A stretch of DNA of 40,573 bases from Actinomycetota bacterium (lineage in GTDB: Bacteria; Actinomycetota; Thermoleophilia; Solirubrobacterales; Solirubrobacteraceae). Position 1 is the first letter of the stretch, and every line of letters begins with the position of its first letter. The notes beneath the pieces are model-generated. The model saw nothing but the letters and a program-made list of their open reading frames with translations. It was not told the origin of the DNA and searched no databases. The translations under genes and the position numbers were made by a program. Where the stretch lies: the NCBI GenBank assembly GCA_005883215.1, contig VAYS01000034.1, positions 1 through 40,573 on the forward strand. The letters are read 5' to 3'. This document shows positions 19,684-27,789 of the stretch, one piece after another.

Positions 19684-21036
19684 ATGACGCCGCTACGGAC
19701 ACCACGCCCCCAGACCGCCAAACGCGATCCCGCGAGCGGGCGCTTCGCCCGAGATCCGGCCGAGACGGGGAAGGGGGGTGGTGTCTCGCGCGAGCGGGCG
19801 GCCGGCTACCTGAGCGCCTGGCGGGCGCAGGAGCTGCGCCGGCTGCGCAGCCGCACCCGCGATCTCGGGAGCGAGGATCGGGCCGACCTGTACAGCGCGG
19901 CGGTCGAGCACGTCGATCGTCTCATCCGCGACGGCCACCTGGTCCGCGACGAGCGCCATCTGCTGGCGCTGCTTCGCCAGGCCCTCTTGTGGAAGCTGGG
20001 CGAGCACGTTCGTGCCAGCGCCACCCGCCACGAGACCCCGCTCTCCATGGTGCCGCTCGATCGGCTCTCCGACCGAGCCGCTACGGCGAGTGACGCGGCG
20101 GACGGGCAGGTTCCGGTGCAGCTGGCCGAGGACTTTCTCCTGGAGCTGTCCGAGCTCGAGCGTCGCGTCTTTCGGTGCATGCACGGCGAGGGCTTGAGCC
20201 AGCGGCGCGCCGCACGCCACCTCGGGATCACCCGCGACGAGGCCAGGCGCGCCGAGCGGGTCGCCCGCCGGCAGCTTGACCGCTCGGTTGTGCTCTACTC
20301 GCGGCTTCGGTGGTGTAAGCACCGCCGGGCCGACCTCACCGCGTTCGCTGAGGGCACGGCGACCGTTGAGCAGGTCGACAAGGCGCTAGCCCATCTGGGC
20401 CATTGCCGGCCGTGCCGTGCCGAGCACGCGCGGCGGCGACAGGAGCTTGCCCGCGCCGTCGCCGCCCTGATCCCACCTATCCCCCTCGCAGCTGCCGCCG
20501 GCAGTGTGGTGGCCAAGACGGTCGCATGGGTCGCCGCCCGGGCGGCCAGCGTGCCTCACGTTCGCGGTGGAGAGGGCTCCGGCGCGGCGGGTGCGGGCGC
20601 CGGGGCCGCGGTGACGGTAAAGACAGCGGTGGCGATTGGTGGCGCGGCGAGCGTGCTGGGGGGCGCGATCGGAGCAAACCAGGCGATCGACCGGCCTGCT
20701 CGGCATTTCCACCACCATCACCGACCCGCGGTAAGGCCGGCTGCCGCAGCGACCGGTACGTCTGCGCGTACCTTCGCGCCGGTCCTGCGCGCCCGCCCCG
20801 CGCCTTCCCGCCCGGCCGGGCGCCGGCATACCGCCACTGGGCACCGGCGTGAGCCGGTAGCCGTGCGCGCGGCGCGGAGCGAGTTCGGCGGCCCGGGCAC
20901 ACCGACCGACGCTGGCTCAAGGGCGCGGGCGCCGACGGCCCGTGTCGCAGGCACCGCCACCGCCGGTGAGTACCAAAGCTCGGCGACCAGCGCGGCGTCG
21001 CGGCGGGCGGCCCGAGCCGAGTTCGGCACACCGTGA
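19684..21036 (+). CDS. Sigma-region-4-like / zinc-finger membrane fusion protein
   Basis: A 450-residue protein. Residues 40-110 are helical, like sigma region 2. Residues 150-200 (LELSELERRVFRCMHGEG, then LSQRRAARHLGITRDEARRA) are a sigma-70 region 4-like HTH. Residues 211-260 contain Cys211 and the pattern His237-x3-Cys241-x2-Cys244, as in zinc-binding anti-sigma domains. One or two hydrophobic spans follow (about 262-290 and 312-335). The C-terminal 110 residues are Ala/Arg/Thr-rich with repeated EFG(G)PGTP/EFGTP elements. Sigma and anti-sigma parts in one membrane-anchored chain suggest self-regulated transcription control. The ATG at 19684 has GAGAG upstream. The final residues show no homology I know. 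Confidence 0.7.
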   Translation: MTPLRTPRPQTAKRDPASGRFARDPAETGKGGGVSRERAAGYLSAWRAQELRRLRSRTRDLGSEDRADLYSAAVEHVDRLIRDGHLVRDERHLLALLRQALLWKLGEHVRASATRHETPLSMVPLDRLSDRAATASDAADGQVPVQLAEDFLLELSELERRVFRCMHGEGLSQRRAARHLGITRDEARRAERVARRQLDRSVVLYSRLRWCKHRRADLTAFAEGTATVEQVDKALAHLGHCRPCRAEHARRRQELARAVAALIPPIPLAAAAGSVVAKTVAWVAARAASVPHVRGGEGSGAAGAGAGAAVTVKTAVAIGGAASVLGGAIGANQAIDRPARHFHHHHRPAVRPAAAATGTSARTFAPVLRARPAPSRPAGRRHTATGHRREPVAVRAARSEFGGPGTPTDAGSRARAPTARVAGTATAGEYQSSATSAASRRAARAEFGTP

Positions 21037-21122
21037 CCAATCCAGACGCGACCAAGCGAAGGCCCCGCGCTGCCGCTCCTGGGCGAATCCGATGGCGCGC
21101 CGCCGCGCAGGCAAGGCCGGAT

Positions 21123-21185
21123 CCGGACGATCGCTTTGTCGCCAAAGGGATCGTCCGGTGCCGCGGCCGCCGGCACCTCCCGCTG
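21123..21185 (-). repeat. Dispersed 63-bp coding-like repeat, copy 1 (minus strand)
   Basis: Read on the minus strand this copy matches copy 2 (30893-30955, plus strand) at 53 of 63 bases. Both copies stay in frame and translate to related peptides (QREVPAAAAPDDPFGDKAIV versus QQEAPAVAAPDDRFGDIALV). Weaker similarity continues upstream (TCGCGGCG-AAC, GAGTCCA). It occupies the 286-bp gap between the sigma-like gene and the Cys4 mini-protein, where I see no other gene. It may be a piece of a duplicated gene. Confidence 0.7.
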
Positions 21186-21322
21186 GGTCCTGCCGGCGGC
21201 GCTGGGCAGACTGATTGGACTCGTGTCGGTGGTCTGCGGGGAAGCCGCAGTTTCGTACGGTTCGCCGCGATATGTACGCCTGGGCACGGCGTCAAGCGGC
21301 TACCGTAGGGTGTGTGCCATCC

Positions 21323-21517
21323 ATGTCCCCCGCTGAGCGAATCGCTGCTGCCGCTGCGGAGGACCGCTGCCCCGAGTGCTGGTCCGTGCTCGACTCGGAG
21401 CGCGTCGGTTCCGGTCGGTTTTCGGACGGCGTGTTCTGCAGCTTGACGTGCCTGTCTAGATTCCACTCGCAGTACTTCGAAGGGCGTATTAAGGGCTCGG
21501 TCCCGTCCGAGAACTGA
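21323..21517 (+). CDS. Cys4 mini-protein at the head of the nucleotide operon
   Basis: A 64-residue protein with two cysteine pairs, CPEC (16 and 19) and CSLTC (39 and 43), in DRCPECWSVLDSE and GVFCSLTCLSRFH, typical of a single zinc ribbon (TRASH-like). Start chosen at the ATG at 21323; an earlier in-frame ATG exists at 21272. Thymidylate synthase starts 33 bp after its stop, so it is probably the first gene of the rightward operon. The role is unknown; such ribbons may bind metal, DNA or a partner protein. Confidence 0.6.
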   Translation: MSPAERIAAAAAEDRCPECWSVLDSERVGSGRFSDGVFCSLTCLSRFHSQYFEGRIKGSVPSEN

Positions 21518-21550
21518 CGCAGAGGATGGCTGCCGCCTCAATCGTCTGAA

Positions 21551-22459
21551 ATGCCGCCGTACCTGCCCTTTCCCGAGCGACGCGTCAGCACGGCCTACCG
21601 CGACCTGCTTCGAACGATCCGCGAGGAAGGGGTCCGCGTGGAGACGAAGCAAGGCATAGACGCGCGCGCGGTGGCGGGTCACGTCATGCGCTTCCCGATG
21701 GCGCATGGCGCGCCGGTAATCACGGAACGTTCGATCGCCACCTTCACAGGAAAGGCGATCGGGGAGCTTTGCGCCTTCATCAACGGTGCACGAACGCTCG
21801 ATGAGCTCGCCCAATTCGGCTGCGACTGGTGGGGGCCCTGGGCCAACGAGAAGAAGTGCCGGAGTCGCGGGCTCGAGACCGGCGATCTCGGCCCTGGCTC
21901 CTACGGACACGCCTTCCGTCACTTCACAACGAACCTCGATCACGATGATCCCGGGTTCGATCAGCTGGCGCATCTCATCCGCAAGCTCCGGGACCTGCCG
22001 ACTGACCGGACCGCTCTGATCAGCCCCTGGATACCTCAGGCCAATCACCGCGAGTCCGGGGTGAAGTCGCGGAACACCATCGCCCCGTGCCACGGCTGGG
22101 TTCACGCACTCGTGTTCAACGACAAGCTTCACCTGGTCCACAACCAGCGGTCGGGTGACACGCCGATCGGCGTCCCCTCCAACATGCTTCAGTACGCGGC
22201 GCTGGGCCTCATGATCGAGCACCTCACGGGGTACGAGTTCGTCGAGTACGTCCACTGGATCCAGTACGCCCACATCTACGAGAACCAACTCGAGCACGTA
22301 GACGAGATGCTGTCGCGGGAGCCGCGTCGGCTACCCACCCTCACGCTGACCGAGGCCGGCTCGCGCGTGACGAACATTCACGACTTCCGGGGAGATCACT
22401 TCGTCATCCACGACTACGAGCCGCACCCGGCCCTCCGCGATATCCCAGTCCTGACGTAG
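21551..22459 (+). CDS. Thymidylate synthase (ThyA family)
   Basis: A 302-residue ThyA-family protein: dUMP plus methylene-tetrahydrofolate to dTMP plus dihydrofolate. Key residues are present: catalytic Cys180 in APCHGW, the phosphate-binding Arg in QRSGD (199-203), Asp203, Asn211 (GVPSN, the residue that selects dUMP over dCMP), and His241/Tyr243 (HIY). Overall similarity to standard ThyA looks low; GDLGPGSYG and the WWGPWANE loop are altered. A dUMP hydroxymethylase role cannot be excluded, because sequence alone separates these poorly. DHFR starts 8 bp downstream, which fits recycling of the dihydrofolate made here. Confidence 0.88.
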   Translation: MPPYLPFPERRVSTAYRDLLRTIREEGVRVETKQGIDARAVAGHVMRFPMAHGAPVITERSIATFTGKAIGELCAFINGARTLDELAQFGCDWWGPWANEKKCRSRGLETGDLGPGSYGHAFRHFTTNLDHDDPGFDQLAHLIRKLRDLPTDRTALISPWIPQANHRESGVKSRNTIAPCHGWVHALVFNDKLHLVHNQRSGDTPIGVPSNMLQYAALGLMIEHLTGYEFVEYVHWIQYAHIYENQLEHVDEMLSREPRRLPTLTLTEAGSRVTNIHDFRGDHFVIHDYEPHPALRDIPVLT

Positions 22460-22467
22460 GTGTCGAT

Positions 22468-22950
22468 GTGATCTCGATCGTCGTAGCTTGTGCCACCAAT
22501 CGGGTTATCGGTCGCGATGGCGGGCTGCTCTGGCGCCTGCCGACGGACCTGCGGCGGTTCCGCGAATTGACGACAGGAGCTACGGTCATCATGGGGCGCA
22601 AGACCTTCGAATCCCTGCCCGATGCCTACCGACCCCTCCCGAAGCGCCGCAACCTGGTTCTGAGTACCGACTCAGACTACGTCGCGCCGGGCGCCGAGGT
22701 CTTTCGCACCCTGCAGGAGGCGATCAACGCATGCGGCGGCGACTGCTTCGTGATCGGCGGCGGCCAAGTCTACTCTGCCGCCCTGCCGCGCGCCGACCGG
22801 GTGTATCTCACGCAAGTCGAGACGACCTGCGAGGGCGATGCGTTCTTCCCTGCGCTCCCCGAGCACCTCTGGAGGTGCTGCGAAGAGAGCGATCCGATCT
22901 CCGAGAACGGACACGAGTTCAGGTTCCGGGTCTATGACCGAGCAGCGTGA
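22468..22950 (+). CDS. folA: Dihydrofolate reductase
   Basis: A 160-residue DHFR, reducing dihydrofolate to tetrahydrofolate with NADPH. It has the N-terminal SIVVACATNRVIGRDGGLLW, the substrate Asp in LPTDLRRFRELT, IMGRKTFESLP with the NADPH-binding Arg, and VIGGGQVYSAALPRADRVYL. GTG start at 22468, eight bases after the thymidylate synthase stop. Its stop lies inside the start of the HIT gene (17-nt overlap). Together with ThyA it forms a complete thymidylate cycle. Confidence 0.96.
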   Translation: MISIVVACATNRVIGRDGGLLWRLPTDLRRFRELTTGATVIMGRKTFESLPDAYRPLPKRRNLVLSTDSDYVAPGAEVFRTLQEAINACGGDCFVIGGGQVYSAALPRADRVYLTQVETTCEGDAFFPALPEHLWRCCEESDPISENGHEFRFRVYDRAA

Positions 22951-23404
22951 GGCGCTGTACGACGCGTGCGCGGCGCGAAGCGAGGCGCAGCGAGGCCACA
23001 TGCTCGACCTCGAGAAGGCCGGGATTTGCGTGTTCTGTGCCGAGCATTTCCCCGTCTACCACCGCGAGCCCGTGGAGATCCGCGGCCGCTACTGGTATGT
23101 GGCCAGGAACGATTTCCCGTACGCCGGCACGAGCGCCCACTACCTGATCGTCCCGTATGTCCACGTGTCGTCATTCGACGAGCTTCCCGACGAAGCGGGG
23201 GCCGAGCTGTGGAGCATGAAGCGGGCACTCAAGGAGCGTCTAGATCCGCTTGCCGTCGCAACCGTGGAGCGCAGCGGGGACATGCGCTACAACGGCGGCA
23301 GCGTCGCTCACCTGCATGTGCACTTCGTCGCGCTCGACGTCGCACCGTCTCAGACAGTGCGCTTCCGCGTGAGCTCGAAAGGTGACGGCGAAGCCGTCAT
23401 CTGA
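22934..23404 (+). CDS. HIT family protein
   Basis: A 156-residue histidine-triad protein with the active-site motif HLHVH at 126-130 and an N-terminal CVFC pair (32 and 35) of the kind that binds zinc in some HIT proteins. HIT enzymes cleave or transfer nucleoside monophosphates (AMP-lysine, dinucleoside polyphosphates). The ATG at 22934 overlaps the DHFR gene by 17 nt, suggesting coupled translation. In this operon it may act on a nucleotide conjugate made by the next gene, but that is inference. Confidence 0.92.
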   Translation: MTEQREALYDACAARSEAQRGHMLDLEKAGICVFCAEHFPVYHREPVEIRGRYWYVARNDFPYAGTSAHYLIVPYVHVSSFDELPDEAGAELWSMKRALKERLDPLAVATVERSGDMRYNGGSVAHLHVHFVALDVAPSQTVRFRVSSKGDGEAVI

Positions 23405-23405
23405 C

Positions 23406-23993
23406 GTGGCGATCACTAGCGGCATCTTCAGCTCTGACGTCAACTTCGATCAGCGGCTGATCGGGTCCCTAGACGAACTGTCGGCGTTCGTGGAGAACCT
23501 GAAGGGAATAGGCCTGCGGATCGTTCTGACGTCGGGCTCGTTCGACCTGATCCACCTCGGTCACGTGAAGTACTTGGCGCGGGCCAAGGAACTCGGCGAC
23601 GTGCTCATAGTTGGCGTAGACAGCGACGAGAAGATCCGCCGGCGCAAGGGTGAGGATCGACCCATGGTCCCGGAGGACGAGCGTCTGGAAATGCTCGCGC
23701 ATCAACGACCAGTCGACCTGCTCTTCCTCAAGGGCGACGAGCACGAGCGGTGGAGCCTGATCAAGGCCGTACGTCCGGACACCCTGGTGCTGACTGCTGA
23801 CCACTCCTACACCGAGGACCAGCAGGTAGCGCTTCGCAAGGACTGTGGCGAAATCGTCACCATCGAGCGCCAGGCCGCCGTGACCACGAGTGAGCGTATT
23901 CGCCAGATGTACATGCATCTCGGTGAGCGCCTCGGACCGAAGCTGGCCGAAATCCTTCCCGGCCTCATCGACACGATCCTGAAGCGCGGATGA
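23406..23993 (+). CDS. HLGH-motif nucleotidyltransferase (cytidylyl/adenylyltransferase family)
   Basis: A nucleotidyltransferase of 195 residues (203 if the upstream GTG at 23382 is used). The core is the alpha/beta phosphodiesterase-nucleotidyltransferase fold with SGSFDLIHLGHVKYL (the HxGH motif), GVDSDEKIRRRKG, RPMVPEDERLEMLA and a C-terminal TTSERIRQM motif, which corresponds to the ISSTxIR signature. It resembles RfaE/HldE domain II and glycerol-3-phosphate cytidylyltransferases, which attach a nucleotide to a phosphate group. The substrate is unknown. Its stop overlaps the next gene by ATGA. Confidence 0.88.
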   Translation: MAITSGIFSSDVNFDQRLIGSLDELSAFVENLKGIGLRIVLTSGSFDLIHLGHVKYLARAKELGDVLIVGVDSDEKIRRRKGEDRPMVPEDERLEMLAHQRPVDLLFLKGDEHERWSLIKAVRPDTLVLTADHSYTEDQQVALRKDCGEIVTIERQAAVTTSERIRQMYMHLGERLGPKLAEILPGLIDTILKRG

Positions 23994-24826
23994 CCGAGGT
24001 TGTCGTCGCTTACGTTCCGGTCCTGCACGACGGCTATCGGCGCTTCCTTGAGGCCCATGGGGCGGGAAAGCCGCTCTATCTCCTAGGCCCCGAGATCTAC
24101 GCCGAGTACCGTCCGCTCGCTAAGGATATCCGCAGCTTGAGCGCCGACCTCGTGGCTGCGGCGATCGAGTCATGGGGAGTGTGCGCAGAGGTGTCCGTGC
24201 TCACGGAGGACAGGGCGCGGGCGCTCGCGGAGATCGGTCCGTCGATCGTCCTGCCGGCCGAGGACGTGAGCTACCAGGTGGTCGGGCGCTTCTTCGAGCG
24301 CTGCGAGGTCTCGTACGACACCGTGTTCCTGCGCTGGGACAAGACCAAGACGGTCCAGCTTCTGCAGCCCTCGCCGGTGCGGCGCGCCGAGCTGAGCGAG
24401 GTCTGGGAGGAGCTGCGGGTCGCAGGAGAGCAGGCGGCGCTGGACAGCATCGACTGGTGGCGACAGGTCGGCGCAGCAATCCGTTTCGGCGACGGTGCTG
24501 TGCGAGTCGCGGCGAACTCCCATCATCCTCACCCGCTCAGCGCGTACGTTGTCGGGGACCCGCGCAGCAACTTCTTCAAAGGAGTCCACCTGGGGCTCTC
24601 GACTGTGACCCATGCTGAGGCTCGCTTGATCGCCGAGGCCGCACGGGCAGGGGCCAGCAGCCAGGGCGCGCTGATGTACGTGACTGACTTTCCGTGCCCT
24701 CCGTGCGCGAAGCTCATTGCCGCGGCCGGGGTGAGCCGGCTCTACTTCCGCGACGGCTACGCCGTCCTCGACGGCCAGGATGTCCTGGACGAAGCCGGCG
24801 TCGAGGTGATCCAGGTAGCGTCGTAG
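23990..24826 (+). CDS. Two-domain dCMP/cytidine deaminase-like protein
   Basis: A 278-residue protein. The C-terminal domain (about 170-278) has the zinc deaminase signature: His208-Ala-Glu210 (VTHAEARLIAEAA) and PCPPC with Cys236 and Cys239 (YVTDFPCPPCAKLI). This fits dCMP/tRNA-type deaminases producing dUMP from dCMP, the substrate of the thymidylate synthase in the same operon. The N-terminal domain (1-165) has strands and helices (VVVAYVPVLHDGYRRFLEAH; LYLLGPEIYAEYRPL) of no family I recognise. It overlaps the previous gene by 4 nt and its stop is 10 bp from the convergent operon. Confidence 0.85.
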   Translation: MTEVVVAYVPVLHDGYRRFLEAHGAGKPLYLLGPEIYAEYRPLAKDIRSLSADLVAAAIESWGVCAEVSVLTEDRARALAEIGPSIVLPAEDVSYQVVGRFFERCEVSYDTVFLRWDKTKTVQLLQPSPVRRAELSEVWEELRVAGEQAALDSIDWWRQVGAAIRFGDGAVRVAANSHHPHPLSAYVVGDPRSNFFKGVHLGLSTVTHAEARLIAEAARAGASSQGALMYVTDFPCPPCAKLIAAAGVSRLYFRDGYAVLDGQDVLDEAGVEVIQVAS

Positions 24827-24835
24827 GCAGCGCGA

Positions 24836-25789
24836 CTAGTTGGTCGCCGTGAGCCGCTGTACGTCGTAGAGCCAGATGCGCGCGGTGCCGGTCGATGCGT
24901 CCCGCGAGTAGCGCTCGCAGTAGGGGAAAAGCATGCTCGTGGCCGTGTGCTGCCGTTCGGTGAGGTAGTAGAGGGCGAACCCTAGCGTCTGGGGCTTGGT
25001 GCCGAGGGCCGCGAGGTACAGGTTCGTGATCGGCTTGCGTTCATCCTCCTGCGTTACTCGATCGCGCAATACTTGCGCCGTTACAAACGGATCATTGGCG
25101 GGTGCGAACAGGACGCTGGGCGGGGACGAATCGTCGACGGCCTGGCTTGCCTGCAGAACGCTCTGCTGGTACATGTCGGCGTGGAGCGAGGGGAGTCCGA
25201 TGAGCTGAAGCTTGCGTGCGCCTGGCTTGTCGTTCGCGGCGCGCCGGATCAGCTCGTCCTCGAAGCCGACGCCGATGATGAGCAAGTCGTTCGAGGCGTC
25301 CGTCCCGTGCACACCCTCGAAGCCGGCGATCTGTCGGACCTCGTTGACGGTACCCAGGGTGAATTCCGTGGACTCTTGGCTCTTGTAGTGCTTGGGCTCC
25401 GTATAGAGGGCGAGGAACCTATCCGTCCCCTGCCCAAACATCCAGGCGGCAAAGTATGCGACGTGCGGCCTCATGAAGCCTGTCAGGTCGAGACAGACCG
25501 TTCCTCCGGTATCTGGGTTGGCCTGCTGGGCGTAGGTGTGCCAGAACTCCGCCTCGTTGGCCAGCCCGGGTCGGAAGCAATCGTCGGTAGGCAGCTCGTC
25601 TGCCGCGTAGCCATACTCGTCGTGCACAAGCCAGTGCTTGGAGGCTGCATTGACCTGGGCGAAGATGTCCCTGACCCGCTCGGTATCGTTCACCGCCGAA
25701 ATGAACAGCGTCCATTCACGAGAGCGCTCGGCCAGCTCGTCCCCCGACAGCTCCTCGCGGTAGAGGATGCGGTAGTCGAGTGACATCAT
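24836..25789 (-). CDS. Unknown Rossmann-like protein of the ATPase/PRTase conflict operon
   Basis: A 317-residue protein, last gene of the leftward operon. Alternating strands and helices end in DLLIIGVGFEDELIRRAA and LYLAALGTKPQTLGFALYYL, features reminiscent of CARF-like or other nucleotide-sensing Rossmann folds; CLDLTGFMRPHVAYFAAWMF is another conserved-looking segment. No catalytic motif I can name is present. It starts at ATGATG overlapping the ATPase stop (25786-25789), so it is translated with the ATPase. It may sense or relay a signal in a defence system, or be an adaptor. Confidence 0.7.
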   Translation of the reverse strand: MMSLDYRILYREELSGDELAERSREWTLFISAVNDTERVRDIFAQVNAASKHWLVHDEYGYAADELPTDDCFRPGLANEAEFWHTYAQQANPDTGGTVCLDLTGFMRPHVAYFAAWMFGQGTDRFLALYTEPKHYKSQESTEFTLGTVNEVRQIAGFEGVHGTDASNDLLIIGVGFEDELIRRAANDKPGARKLQLIGLPSLHADMYQQSVLQASQAVDDSSPPSVLFAPANDPFVTAQVLRDRVTQEDERKPITNLYLAALGTKPQTLGFALYYLTERQHTATSMLFPYCERYSRDASTGTARIWLYDVQRLTATN

Positions 25790-27789
25790 GTGTCGAGCAG
25801 GCTTCTCTGGGTCTCGTTTGACCGCCTGAAGGGCGCGCTTAAGGGCTGCACACGGTCTCGTAGCAGCTTGTCGAAGTGCTCGCTGTTCGGATCGAAGAGG
25901 GCCTCGGCCTCGGCCCGGGCCAAGGCGAGCGCGCCCCGCCGTGTCACGGGCAGGTCCCACCTGGGGCACAGCATCGGACTGAGCTGGTACTTGCTTCTCC
26001 GCAGCCCCTTGCTCTTGTCGCGCTGAGCTCCGATGTGCACGAGGACACGGTGCTGTGCTGCCACCTTGAGGGTCGCGCGGCCCTCGGGTTCGAGCTCGCG
26101 TTCATCGACGGAGATCGTCGACAACCCGACCTCGGGAGGCTTGTCCGAGAAGTACACCGCGCGCAGGAGGTCGCCGATACGGGTCACGGCGATCTCGACC
26201 CGCTCACCGTCAGCCCCTAGCGGCAGGTTTTCCGGTAGATACCACTCTGACGCGTCGAGCAGCCCGGCGCGCTGGCTGCGTTCACTGATCGGCCCTGCGC
26301 CGGGCGCGAACGGCTCCTCACCATGGAACTCGGCCGCGATCCAGATCCGCTTGAGAATGTGGAGGAGGTTGCGAGGCAGGCCCGCCGCGGCCTGAACGAA
26401 GGTGTCCATCCCCAAGTACCTCTGCCTGCGGTCGTACTCCTGCAGGAGCTTGGCGAGGATGTCAGCGCGCCGCCGCTTCAGGTGGTTGGCATATTCCGAG
26501 CTGCTGTCTCGGGACTTGAGGTACGCGCGCGCCTCGGCGCCGATGTCGGTCGCCGCCGTCGTCAGCTGCGCGCCGGCCGCCCAGCGTTGGTAGAGCAGGA
26601 ACATGTTGAGCCGCTCGAGCAGGGGATGCTCCGGAACATGTAGGGCGCCGATGATCGCGTCGTGGCTCGTGTCCGGGATGCCGGCCTCGCGCATTTGGTT
26701 CCTGAGCTTCGTGAAGTACCGGCGCTCGCCGGCGTCTCGGAGGACAAACGCGACTTCCTCATCACGGAGAGGCGTCTGCGGGTACGTGACGAAGCAATCG
26801 TCGAATTCCGCGGCAACCGCTTCCTCGTTGCCGCTGACGTACCCGGCCATCAACAGCCGCTTGGCGACGACGCGCCGGCAGAACTGCCGAAACGCGGTCG
26901 GATCGCGCAGATGATGCGCATCGAGTTCCAAGGCCGAGAACTCGGACCCCTCCTTGTTCTCCTCCCCGGCGGAGTAGGTCCTGAGCGTGCGAAGACCGTA
27001 CGCCCGCGCGCCGACGATGATGGACGTCGGCCGCTCCTTCTCGCGAACCAGCGTCTGGATGTAGCGCTGCTGCCTCTCGTCGAGGTTCTCAAGCTCATCC
27101 ACCATGTAGAGCCACGTGACCTTGCGCACTGCGGGTAAGTGCTCAGCGAACGCCTGCGGCACGGCGAAGGGGAGCCTGCCCTGCGTGGCGCGAATCGTCA
27201 GGTCCCCCAGCGTGCGTTGCCACGAGGCGTTGTTCACCGCGAGGTCGAACTCTCGACGCGTCGTCCGCATGTCCGCGCTGAGTTGCTCGAGCGAGTCGGG
27301 GAGGTCGCCGGGATACGCGTCGAAAGACTCGGCGATGGTCCGGGCGATGGCAGCCGCCTGAGCACAATAGTCGTCGAGTTCACACCACGCGATACTGGCT
27401 GTGCGCAGGGCCTCCAGTGACAGCCACAGATCGACGGAGTACGCGAACACGTCCTTCCAGACCTCGGCCGGAACCCCCTTTCCGCCAAAGCGATTGGAGT
27501 TCAGTCCAGATGCTCGGAGCGAGATGCCCAGGTACTTCTCGGCGAGCGGTCCCTTGTGTGGTGGCTGGTTCCGGTAACGCAACCGCTGCACCGGCTGGGA
27601 GAACCACCGCATGAGGTGCGTGCGGCCGGTTCCCTTGCCGCCCAACAAGAACTGGGGCGTCGATGAGGTTGGGTCGACCAGTTGGGCGAACCCTCCGTTG
27701 TCCAGGTCTACCCAACTGTCGTAGATCTCCCCGTCGGAGTAGTCAACCGCCTTTGTGACGTCGAAGGGGTTTCTCCGGCCCGCGAGCAT
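25786..27789 (-). CDS. ORC/CDC6-like P-loop AAA ATPase
   Basis: A 667-residue ATPase resembling the ORC-CDC6 family AAA ATPases found in prokaryotic conflict loci (recalled, not searched). It opens with MLAGRRNPFDVTKA. The Walker A region is GGKGTGRTH (residues 50-58), where the normally invariant Lys is Arg56 (codon CGC). Walker B is WLYMVDELENLD (Asp231, Glu232) and sensor 1 is SIIVGARAYG. The C-terminal 400 residues are helical with winged-helix-like parts. The ATG at 27789 is chosen because it overlaps the previous stop as TGATG; an upstream start (27831 or 27855) would overlap more. It may bind DNA and switch on the partner proteins. Confidence 0.82.
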   Translation of the reverse strand: MLAGRRNPFDVTKAVDYSDGEIYDSWVDLDNGGFAQLVDPTSSTPQFLLGGKGTGRTHLMRWFSQPVQRLRYRNQPPHKGPLAEKYLGISLRASGLNSNRFGGKGVPAEVWKDVFAYSVDLWLSLEALRTASIAWCELDDYCAQAAAIARTIAESFDAYPGDLPDSLEQLSADMRTTRREFDLAVNNASWQRTLGDLTIRATQGRLPFAVPQAFAEHLPAVRKVTWLYMVDELENLDERQQRYIQTLVREKERPTSIIVGARAYGLRTLRTYSAGEENKEGSEFSALELDAHHLRDPTAFRQFCRRVVAKRLLMAGYVSGNEEAVAAEFDDCFVTYPQTPLRDEEVAFVLRDAGERRYFTKLRNQMREAGIPDTSHDAIIGALHVPEHPLLERLNMFLLYQRWAAGAQLTTAATDIGAEARAYLKSRDSSSEYANHLKRRRADILAKLLQEYDRRQRYLGMDTFVQAAAGLPRNLLHILKRIWIAAEFHGEEPFAPGAGPISERSQRAGLLDASEWYLPENLPLGADGERVEIAVTRIGDLLRAVYFSDKPPEVGLSTISVDERELEPEGRATLKVAAQHRVLVHIGAQRDKSKGLRRSKYQLSPMLCPRWDLPVTRRGALALARAEAEALFDPNSEHFDKLLRDRVQPLSAPFRRSNETQRSLLDT

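Noticed and set aside
20477..22297. 606-codon minus-strand open frame across the sigma-like and thymidylate synthase genes
   Set aside because: Repetitive Arg/Pro/Gly composition, and it covers two well-supported genes on the other strand; only its repeat copy 1 portion is of interest.
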